From Sphingomonas sp. CFBP 8760 (GTDB lineage Bacteria > Pseudomonadota > Alphaproteobacteria > Sphingomonadales > Sphingomonadaceae): a DNA stretch of 64,000 bases. The translations under genes were made by a program, and so were the position numbers. The stretch's first letter is position 1, and every line of letters begins with the position of its first letter. The notes beneath the pieces are model-generated. The model ran no database searches. It saw only the letters and a program-made list of their open reading frames with translations, and was not told where the DNA came from. This document shows, in pieces, positions 1 to 6,680 of this stretch. Location of the stretch: positions 15,366 through 79,365 of the forward strand of contig NZ_JACYUG010000005.1 of assembly GCF_014841615.1 (NCBI RefSeq). The letters run 5' to 3'.

Positions 1-38
1 CATACGCGGCCGAAACTTACCAGCCCGGAGGCGCTGAG

Positions 39-197
39 ATGAACGACGCGGAACCTCCGCAAAACTTGTTCGGCAACATTCCCACTACGGGCGGTCACTG
101 CAACTGCACCCTCGGCTGCGACAGCGGGCATTCCAAGGAACTAAAGAAGAGGGGGGAAGAGGGGGAGCGAGACGCCGGAATGGCCCCTCCCCTCTAA
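39..197 (+). CDS. small Cys-containing hypothetical protein (52 aa)
   Basis: An ATG at 39 follows a good GGAGG ribosome-binding site at 27-31 with a 7-nt spacer and opens a 52-codon frame ending in TAA at 195-197. The product has a compact CxCxxxC cluster (HCNCTLGC, residues 20-27) and a highly charged Lys/Arg/Glu tail. I recognise no family. The strong RBS is the main support; the tail composition could equally come from a purine-rich stretch. Its promoter would lie left of the window. Confidence 0.35.
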   Translation: MNDAEPPQNLFGNIPTTGGHCNCTLGCDSGHSKELKKRGEEGERDAGMAPPL

Positions 198-213
198 CTG
201 ACAGGCCACCGCG

Positions 214-504
214 ATGTTGACGCAAACCAATTTTTTCGCTCCAGCAGAGACCGTGGACGATGGCAGTACGTCCGTCGTCCCGCACCTGTCGGGGGAGCCG
301 ATTGCGGTGCAATGCGGTTTTCGCGACAGGCATAACAATCCATGCCACCAACTGGGAAACTGGCCGATCATTGACGCAGCAAAGCAGATGCTTTGCCGCG
401 ATGAGCCGATGATCCATTGCGACGCGCCTGCTTCAGGGGCGACCCCCCTGCCCCTGCCCCTGCCCCTGCCCCTGCCCCTGCCCCTGCCCCTGCCCTTGGC
501 GTGA
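214..504 (+). CDS. hypothetical ORF with Pro-Leu repeat tail (96 aa)
   Basis: The frame runs from ATG 214 to a stop at 504. The first 75 residues are of mixed composition with no recognised family. The last 19 or so are an alternating Pro-Leu run encoded by the CCCCTG hexanucleotide tract. No convincing ribosome-binding site precedes the ATG. The hexamer keeps frame, so changes in copy number would lengthen or shorten the tail without disrupting it. It may be non-coding. Confidence 0.2.
   Translation: MLTQTNFFAPAETVDDGSTSVVPHLSGEPIAVQCGFRDRHNNPCHQLGNWPIIDAAKQMLCRDEPMIHCDAPASGATPLPLPLPLPLPLPLPLPLA
445..492 (+). repeat. (CCCCTG)8 hexanucleotide tandem repeat
   Basis: Eight perfect consecutive copies of CCCCTG occupy 445-492, followed by a degenerate partial copy. 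Such short perfect arrays are prone to slipped-strand copy-number change. A six-base unit changes an ORF by two codons per unit rather than shifting frame. Confidence 0.95.
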
Positions 505-543
505 CTGGCGGCGACGTCATATGGGGTGAGGAAGGGGCTGAGT

Positions 544-959
544 ATGGCGGCATCCAATAGCTCTGAGGTAGCCTCCGGTTCGTATATGAGCAGGGACTCG
601 ACCTTCATCCCTTACCCCGGCGTCCGTTGCCTATGCTATGCGGGTGTGTTGGAGCATCTACCACCGTTCTGGACAATCGAACCCTGTCGTTTGTGTAGGC
701 GACCGCTAACTTTGGTCAGATTGATAAGACGCCCTAGGCTTTACCAGCTGTGCAACGTCATCGATTTGGTGGGCTCTGTCTACGGTGCCGTGACGATGCC
801 TCTGGTGCTCTCTTTCGCGGTTTCCGAGATGGACCTCGGACGTTCGCAAAGGGGGTGACGATCCTGCTGTTCATCATCGGATCGCTGCTGCTGGTTGACG
901 GCGCACTCAGCCTGAAAACGGCTATCACCGCACATTTCAGACGGCAAGATGCGGCTTAG
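544..959 (+). pseudogene. possible frameshifted small membrane protein
   Basis: ATG 544 follows an AGGAAGGGG Shine-Dalgarno-like run. Its frame to 858 has a CxxC motif (PCRLCRRPL) and a hydrophobic stretch around VIDLVGSVYGAVTMPLVL. Near 835-850 a different frame continues with another strongly hydrophobic segment (ILLFIIGSLLLVDGALSL) to a stop at 959. Joined, the pieces read as a zinc-ribbon-like start followed by two membrane helices, which suggests one gene broken by a single-base indel or sequencing error. No family was recognised, and both pieces may be unrelated. Confidence 0.25.
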
Positions 960-1179
960 CTGGGCGCATTTTGGGAGATGGCAAGGCGCTGGCAGGCTTG
1001 CTGGCGACCGCATTGCTCTTCGTAGGGTTAACGCCTTTAAGGTGTAGCGCATCGGGGTAGTCAAATAGCGTGTCGAAACCAAATATTGTCGCATCTCCCC
1101 TCAACGGAAACGGTCATATGCCGCTCAGCGATGAAGTTTGACGTGACGCCGATCCTTCAGTCAGTGCCAAGCAAAAACC

Positions 1180-1573
1180 TATCTGATTAGAAGTGTAACC
1201 CGGTTAAAATACCTACCGGATTGGTATTTGCTCGCCACGTTTTATGCTAAAACTCTTAATACGGATCTCGATCCCCAAGCCACGATATGCTCCCCTCAAA
1301 TAGGTCATTGCTCGTACCGGATTGGTAGATACACCCGGTTGCCATGAATACCGAATAAATTCATGAACCAGGTAGAAAAGTCTACCTGATATAAAAAATA
1401 ATCAGATTGTTATGAAAATCAGGTTAATTAACTAACCAGATTACAAACTTAACCAGATTAATTAGGCAACCCGGTTTGCGTGGCGACCGGGTTGGCGAAG
1501 CAATCTGGTTCTGATACAGACCAGGTAAGCCATAGGTATGACGGCCAATCCGGTTCGTCAGAAAACCGGATTA
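1180..1573. repeat. 17-bp phased array of AAYCNGRTT palindromes; probable partition centromere (parS)
   Basis: Eight-base cores fitting AYCNGRTT start at 1181, 1198, 1215, then 1299 (weak), 1316, 1333, 1350, 1367, 1384, 1401, 1418, 1435, 1452, 1469, 1486, 1503, 1520, then after an 11-bp step 1531 (weak), 1548 and 1565. Within each block the pitch is exactly 17 bp. With the preceding A the unit is the self-complementary AAYCNGRTT. The array is AT-rich and ends 29 bp before parA. Arrays of short degenerate sites next to a Walker ParA and a small DNA-binding partner are the usual centromere-operator design of type Ib partition loci. It probably binds the product at 2263-2571 and autoregulates parA; this role is inferred. 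Confidence 0.8.
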
Positions 1574-1601
1574 GTATCAAACGTCATAGGAGGCGTTCAT
1601 C

Positions 1602-2270
1602 ATGCCGACGATTGCTATCGCATCGCCTAAGGGTGGAGCTGGGAAGAGTACAACGGCGGTCATCCTCGCAACCGAGCTTGCGCATGCCGGCGTTCCGGTA
1701 ACCCTTCTTGACTGCGACCCAAACAGGTCGGTGAGCCTTTGGGCGTCCCGCGGAACGCTTCCTGAACGCATCGAAGTGATCGCAGACGTATCAGAATCGA
1801 CGATCATCAAGACCATCAAGCAGTATGACCGGGACCAGCATATTGTCGTTGTCGACCTCGAAGGGGTGGCATCGAGGCTGATGTCACGAGCCATCTCCCA
1901 AGCGGACCTTGTCATCACCCCAATGCGAGCGACAACCCTGGACGCGACAGTAGGCGCCAGAACGATCAGGCTCATAGCCGAAGAAGAAGAAGCTCTTGGC
2001 CGGGATATTCCGTTGGCGATTGCCTTCACGATGACGAAGACAATCCGCTCGAAGCAGCATTCGGGGATCGTCGCATCGCTTAAAGAGAGTGGTGTTGACG
2101 TCATCGAGCCGGATCTCCTCGAGCGATCGGCTTTCTCGGCGCTCTTTGAGTTTGGGGGCGACCTCTATTCTATGCCAGCGCAGGGCAACGCGGTTGCAGC
2201 CCGTGAGAATGCTGCGAAGTTTACCCAAGCGGTTTTAAACCGTCTCATGCAGGGAGGCGAGAATGTCTGA
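1602..2270 (+). CDS. parA: ParA-family partition ATPase (222 aa)
   Basis: A small ParA/MinD-type P-loop ATPase that would segregate the replicon over the nucleoid. The deviant Walker A motif KGGAGKST lies at residues 10-17 and the LLDCDP strand at 35-40, with a Walker B-like segment IVVVDLEG in the middle. At 222 aa, with no N-terminal helix-turn-helix, it matches the short (type Ib, ParF/VirC1-like) class, in which the partner protein does the DNA binding. AGGAGG at 1588-1593 sets the ATG at 1602. The gene lies just downstream of the phased palindrome array and overlaps the next ORF by 8 nt, so the two are probably co-transcribed. Confidence 0.9.
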   Translation: MPTIAIASPKGGAGKSTTAVILATELAHAGVPVTLLDCDPNRSVSLWASRGTLPERIEVIADVSESTIIKTIKQYDRDQHIVVVDLEGVASRLMSRAISQADLVITPMRATTLDATVGARTIRLIAEEEEALGRDIPLAIAFTMTKTIRSKQHSGIVASLKESGVDVIEPDLLERSAFSALFEFGGDLYSMPAQGNAVAARENAAKFTQAVLNRLMQGGENV

Positions 2271-2571
2271 TAACGCACCATTCCAAATTGACATCAAAGG
2301 CCTTCGCTCGAAAAGTAAGCCAGCGGACAATCGCTCTGTCGCAGCAGCCGATGCAGCAGGCGAAGAGCATGGCTTTTTTCCAAGGGAGCCCGGTGCAAGA
2401 AGGGGCGGGCGACGACCGAGCCCACGAACTGGTCAGATCCATGCAAAGGTGCTTCCTGACGTTGCTGAAGGGATTGCGGAAGAGGCGCAACGCCGTGGCG
2501 TGACCCAGGGGGTCGTCATCGAAGAAGCTTGGGCGCTCTACGAGCAGCAAGCACGAAAGGCTGATCGGTAA
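2263..2571 (+). CDS. putative centromere-binding partner of ParA (102 aa)
   Basis: The ATG lies inside the 3' end of parA (8-nt overlap), indicating translational coupling. The N-terminal half is polar and probably disordered, with a basic RRGGRRPSPR stretch near residues 46-55. The C-terminal half (QIHAKVLPDVAEGIAEEAQRRGVTQG onward) has the strand-helix-helix look of ribbon-helix-helix proteins of the CopG/ParG type, where a short strand reads the major groove. Position and size fit the second gene of a type Ib partition locus. RHH assignment is by pattern only. Confidence 0.65.
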   Translation: MSDNAPFQIDIKGLRSKSKPADNRSVAAADAAGEEHGFFPREPGARRGGRRPSPRTGQIHAKVLPDVAEGIAEEAQRRGVTQGVVIEEAWALYEQQARKADR

Positions 2572-3117
2572 CGCCCGGCACCGACGAAAAGGGGCAATTT
2601 TGACGAAGTTGTGTTCTTTGCAGTCGGGTACACTGGGCGAGCAGCTTGCGGTGATAATGCTGACATGCTCGACTATGCCGCCTATATCCGCCCGGTGGGC
2701 GCTCCGGTCCACGATTTGATGGTTGTGATCGCGGATTAGCCCACCCAATCGTGGATGGAAATCAGCTCACCGTGCGTCCTCCTTTTGGACTTGCGTTTAT
2801 CGGTAACTGTCAGGTGTTTGACGACAGGGGGGGGGGGGGCATGTCGTCCTGCACGTTTTGGTCCTTTATGGGTGGTCCGTATTTGCGCGGTCCTTTTTAA
2901 GCCCTCAAACGCACCATAAGGGACCAGTCAGGGGCTGGTGCCTATAGGGTATGCCTAAGAACGACCAGACGGTTCGCCAGACTTGTATCAGGTGCGGGGC
3001 AGGGGCTTTCCCGAACGCGAGGCAGTCCTAGTGCCAACCGTCCGTTTCAGCGAAAGGAACTACCGTCGTCGAAAGCACGAAGTTAGCGACGCTGATCGAG
3101 GCAGAAGTAGGCTGCGG
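2572..3117. other. 546-bp gap without a supported gene; 13-G homopolymer
   Basis: No ORF here has coding character and a start signal. The stretch holds a run of 13 G at 2827-2839, unusual for length and a likely site of slippage or base-call error. No terminator with a T-run was found. Confidence 0.6.
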
Positions 3118-3504
3118 CTAGCGGATGTGCTCGAGCTTCAGGCTCTTGACCTTCACCTTCTTCCACTCGCGATCTGCAGTGAGAGCAGGGACGCCGAGCT
3201 GGAGCGCCAGTGCAAGGCAGGATCGGTCACCAAGACCACGGCCAAATTGGCGCGTTTGTTCGTGCAAAGCGGCAGCGGCGTAGGCTGCGTCGACATTATG
3301 GGCACGAACATCTAGCCGTAGTTCGTCGAGCAGTTCGCGGATGAGGGGTTCGTCAAGGCCGCTGACAAGCAGCTCTTTGATAACCTCCTGAAGATTGACT
3401 GCCGATATAGCTGCACGTCCGATGTGGGTAGCGACCTTATTGGCGCCGGGTTCGTCTCGAACCAACGCGAGCACGGCAGATGCATCGAGAACTGCGGACG
3501 TCAT
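3118..3504 (-). CDS. PIN-domain (VapC-family) ribonuclease toxin (128 aa)
   Basis: PIN-domain endoribonuclease, the toxin half of a type II toxin-antitoxin module. The acidic metal-binding residues are visible: Asp in AVLDASAV near the N-terminus, Glu in NLQEVIKE, Asp in GLGDRSCLAL and Asp in LTADREW. Length is typical for VapC. It lies downstream of an AbrB-type antitoxin gene and overlaps it by 4 nt, the usual antitoxin-first arrangement. Next to parA and recombinase genes it would act as a stabilisation module; its tRNA or rRNA target cannot be read from sequence. Confidence 0.9.
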   Translation of the reverse strand: MTSAVLDASAVLALVRDEPGANKVATHIGRAAISAVNLQEVIKELLVSGLDEPLIRELLDELRLDVRAHNVDAAYAAAALHEQTRQFGRGLGDRSCLALALQLGVPALTADREWKKVKVKSLKLEHIR

Positions 3505-3800
3505 TGTGCGCCTCGCTCATCTCCACCCGATGCAACCTCACCGTGCTCAATGGCGGCTTCGACCCTCCGGTCGTCCAAGAAGTCTTCGGTCGTGCGCCCA
3601 TGTTTGGCATGCTCGCGATACAGCGCTTGTGCCCGCGATACGCCATGGCCGATTGGCGACAGGCGGACCTGATCGTCCTCGACCGTTAGGATGACCTTGG
3701 CATCACCGTGCAACCCCATAGCCTTTCGAACTGATGCCGGAAGCACCATGCGACCATTGCTCGCCACTTTGATATCTATGGTCTGTGTAGCCACTGCCAT
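3501..3800 (-). CDS. AbrB/SpoVT-type antitoxin (99 aa)
   Basis: The N-terminal 50 or so residues form a swapped-hairpin AbrB domain (IDIKVASNGRMVLPASVRKAMG followed by KVILTVEDDQVRLSP), which binds DNA at the module's own promoter. The C-terminal half is charged and should bind and block the PIN toxin encoded next. The start at 3800 gives the domain a usual length. The pair is probably autoregulated from the 3801-3900 region. Confidence 0.88.
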   Translation of the reverse strand: MAVATQTIDIKVASNGRMVLPASVRKAMGLHGDAKVILTVEDDQVRLSPIGHGVSRAQALYREHAKHGRTTEDFLDDRRVEAAIEHGEVASGGDERGAQ

Positions 3801-4058
3801 TTCCTCGCCGATCGATCACAGGTCGAACTATGGCATGTGAAGAGAAATGGCACAATGGGCCTAAGCGGTAAAGGCTGTGAACGGACGCGATCGAGCTTCT
3901 GTCAACTTATGGAGATTGTCGGCCGGGAGCTTCAACGATGATGCTGTATCATGCCCATGGCACATCGATGACACCTATCGGGTCTTCGCGGCCGGCCTCA
4001 CAAACGATCGATTTTGAAGCGCCGCCATGTGAGAAGGTCTAGCAGGGGTCACCGGCGT

Positions 4059-4116
4059 ATCAAAACACATTCTCGATTGCTGGTGCTCGTGCTAAGTACA
4101 CGAGATGAGTTTTGAG
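4059..4116. promoter_or_regulatory. res-like inverted repeat upstream of serine recombinase
   Basis: An imperfect inverted repeat of about 16 bp, TCAAAACACATTCTCG (4060-4075) against CGAGATGAGTTTTGA (4101-4115), flanks a 25-bp spacer and ends 9 bp before the recombinase ATG. Resolvases of this family usually act at, and repress from, dyad sites in this position. Function is inferred. Confidence 0.45.
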
Positions 4117-4124
4117 AACGCTTA

Positions 4125-4709
4125 ATGCTGATTGGCTATGCACGGGTCTCGACACCCGAACAGGATTTGACGCCCCAGCTCGACGCCTTGCGCGAGGCGG
4201 GCTGCGATCGGACGTTCAGCGACAAGGCCAGCGGTGCCAAGGCAAACCGGATCGGCTTGGCTGACGCCTTGTCGCACGCCCGAGCGGGGGATGTACTAAT
4301 CGTTTGGAAGCTCGATCGTCTGGGCCGAACGATGAAGGGACTCGTGGACCTAGCCGCTGAATTGGCCGAGCGCAGCATCGGCTTCCGGTCGCTCACCGAT
4401 GGGATCGACACCGCCGGTACGGCCGGCAAGCTCGTTTTCCATATCATGGCGGCGATGGCGGAAATGGAGCGGGACCTGAACCGTGAGCGTACAACAGCCG
4501 CGCTGATGGTGGCACGTCGCGAGGGAAGGGTGGGCGGCCGCAAGACGGTGATGACACCCAAGCGGCTCGAGGCGGCGCGCAAGCTTTTGGCGTCGGGCAT
4601 GCCGATGCGCGAAATAGCGCCGGCGATCGGTGTCTCCGTTCCTACGCTGTATCGGCATCTTCCTGCCCCGGAGCAGGTGCTCATCAGCGCAAACGTCACG
4701 GGCGACTGA
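4125..4709 (+). CDS. serine recombinase / Tn3-type resolvase (194 aa)
   Basis: Small serine recombinase. The catalytic serine is Ser9 in GYARVSTPEQD; the family arginines follow in the WKLDRLGR block and the RDLNRERTTAAL helix. The C-terminus has a helix-turn-helix (MREIAPAIGVSVPTLYRHL). About 190 aa is normal for resolvases and invertases. No partner transposase adjoins it, so it may be a plasmid multimer resolution enzyme or a remnant of a transposon. A dyad immediately upstream is its likely site. It is related to the recombinase at 57381-57977 but not a duplicate. Confidence 0.9.
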   Translation: MLIGYARVSTPEQDLTPQLDALREAGCDRTFSDKASGAKANRIGLADALSHARAGDVLIVWKLDRLGRTMKGLVDLAAELAERSIGFRSLTDGIDTAGTAGKLVFHIMAAMAEMERDLNRERTTAALMVARREGRVGGRKTVMTPKRLEAARKLLASGMPMREIAPAIGVSVPTLYRHLPAPEQVLISANVTGD

Positions 4710-4748
4710 TGCACCCTCGCTTCGTCGCTGAGGTTCCAAGCTTCGCAC

Positions 4749-6680
4749 TCACACGCGGCGCTCGGGAACGTTTGCCGCGCGTAACAGATCGAAGATTTCC
4801 TCGATCTTTCGGTTCCGGTCCCTGCTTGTGCGGGTCATCAGAAGTCGTTCCCGTGCCCGCGATGCGGCGACGAAGAACACGGAGTGACCCTCATCGGTGT
4901 TCCTGTCGAAGCTCCACCACTGGTCGTCATTCAGCCCAAGCAGCACCACAAGGTCATATTCGAGGCCCTTGCTCTTGGTGATGGTCAAGAGGGGAACCTG
5001 CCCGATGCCACGAAATCGATCGATCGCATCGGACCACGACGTTGTGGCCTCGGCGCATTCGATCAAGAAGTCCGCGCTCGCCTTCCTGATGCTTTCGAAA
5101 AAGTCGCCGGTGGCATATTGAGGCGCCAGGCTCCGCAGCCGGTCCAGCCCGACACACTCTTCGATCGCTCCAATACGTGCGCGTACCTCGTCGGGCTCCG
5201 GCTTGACACGAGGATCGATCCGGTTCTCGGTATGGAACTTATCAACTCGGGTGGCCAAGGCGCGCTCAGCGGTCTCGTCGTCGTCGATCTCTATCCCCTC
5301 GGCTGCGGCGAAATGGTCCATCGCCGCACTCCAGAGCGTGCCACCATATTTGCGCGAGCAGAACTCCAGGAGATCAAGCAGGAAGCGAGAATACGCTTCG
5401 GTCATCAGCTCCTGTATCGTGGCGCCGCCGACGTCCCGATCCTCGTTGCGAAGGGTGACGCTCTCGCGGTCAAAGGCGTCGCGCAGGCGCTCCTCCCACT
5501 CGGGTGCGCGTTGACGCACGAGCAACCCGATCACTCGTGGATCGGTCCCGTCGGCGATCGCCTCGGCCACGAGCTTCGCCACGGCCTCGGCCTCAGCGTT
5601 TTCGTGGTCGGCGACGAGCACCGAACAGATTTCCTCGTCGGGAAGGTCGGGTGCCTTGCGCACCGCCACGAAGTCCGGTTCCTCCGGCGCCAGGCGAGCT
5701 TTGAGGATGTTCAGGATCGCGACGATTCGCTCGTTGCTTCGATAGTTTTTGGTGAGACTGAGCCGCCCGTGAGCGGACGCGACGCTAAGGAAGTCCTGCT
5801 CAAAAGCCTCGAACACGTCCTGACGGGCGCCCGCCCAGCCCATGATACGCTGCTTTGTGTCGCCAACGGCGGTCAAGACCGTCTCGGAACCCTCAAACAT
5901 CGCCGCCACCAAGGCATATTGAACCGATGTGGTATCCTGGAACTCGTCGAGAAAGACATGGCTGTAGGTCGCGCGCAGCGCGGTGCGGATCATGGGATTG
6001 GCCGTGATCGCAGCCGCTGCAAGGATGCCGATCTGTGGGAACGTCAGCGAAGGCGGGCTTGCGATCAGGCCCTCGCGCAGTGCCACGAGTTGGAGAAAAG
6101 CTGCCGTTGATGAGGCTGTAAGCGGCTCGAGACAAAGCGCCTGCACGCCCCGGCTATACTCGTCGAAGCCAACCGCATGGACGGCGTGCTCCTGAGGCTG
6201 CCCCCCCAACATCTGGGCTGCCCAGCCGACAGACCCGGAGGCAGTCTTCAAGGCGTCGACGACCGACAACTGAAACTGTCCGTAGCCCTGCCGCGGCGGC
6301 TGCGCGCGGCCGATCTTGTACATACCGGAGAGCGCCAGGTGGTTGGGAAGCGCGCGCCAGAAGCGGTCGAGAAGCTGTTTGGCGAACGCGTCGAAGGTAT
6401 AGGAATCGAGCTGGCGGGCGAGCGCCCGGCCGCAGCGCTTCTCGACCCGTTCCCGCAGGTTGCTGGCGGCATCGCGCTTGAAGCTGATTGCCAGGATGCG
6501 CCGCGGGTAGGCACAACGCCCCGTCTGGAGCAGGAAAGCGGCACGCTGGCCGAGAAGCTCAGTCTTGCCGGTCCCAGGCCCCGCAACCACCAGCGTGCTT
6601 CCCGTGGCCGTCACGGCACCGAGTGCCGCCGGCTCAAGCGCTGCAACTTCGATCGGCTTCCAATCATCGGGCTTGATCAT
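4749..6680 (-). CDS. UvrD/Rep-like helicase of a Gabija-type operon (643 aa)
   Basis: Superfamily 1A helicase: Walker A GPGTGKT at residues 34-40, DEFQD (motif II) near 243, VGDTKQRIMGWAGA (motif III), LTKNYRSNERI (motif IV), TKSKGLEYDLVVLLG (motif V) near 565 and VAASRARERLLMTRT (motif VI). It is the second gene of an operon with the OLD-family nuclease, with a 4-nt overlap. That pairing defines class 2 OLD loci and the Gabija anti-phage system, where the helicase-like subunit joins the nuclease complex. It is larger than the GajB proteins I know of (about 500 aa), so it may represent a divergent branch. Confidence 0.85.
   Translation of the reverse strand: MIKPDDWKPIEVAALEPAALGAVTATGSTLVVAGPGTGKTELLGQRAAFLLQTGRCAYPRRILAISFKRDAASNLRERVEKRCGRALARQLDSYTFDAFAKQLLDRFWRALPNHLALSGMYKIGRAQPPRQGYGQFQLSVVDALKTASGSVGWAAQMLGGQPQEHAVHAVGFDEYSRGVQALCLEPLTASSTAAFLQLVALREGLIASPPSLTFPQIGILAAAAITANPMIRTALRATYSHVFLDEFQDTTSVQYALVAAMFEGSETVLTAVGDTKQRIMGWAGARQDVFEAFEQDFLSVASAHGRLSLTKNYRSNERIVAILNILKARLAPEEPDFVAVRKAPDLPDEEICSVLVADHENAEAEAVAKLVAEAIADGTDPRVIGLLVRQRAPEWEERLRDAFDRESVTLRNEDRDVGGATIQELMTEAYSRFLLDLLEFCSRKYGGTLWSAAMDHFAAAEGIEIDDDETAERALATRVDKFHTENRIDPRVKPEPDEVRARIGAIEECVGLDRLRSLAPQYATGDFFESIRKASADFLIECAEATTSWSDAIDRFRGIGQVPLLTITKSKGLEYDLVVLLGLNDDQWWSFDRNTDEGHSVFFVAASRARERLLMTRTSRDRNRKIEEIFDLLRAANVPERRV

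Noticed and set aside
445..492. CRISPR or VNTR spacer array
   Set aside because: Simple hexamer repeat with no spacers.
4884..6110. 408-codon plus-strand frame inside the helicase gene
   Set aside because: The opposite strand carries all SF1 helicase motifs; this frame has none.
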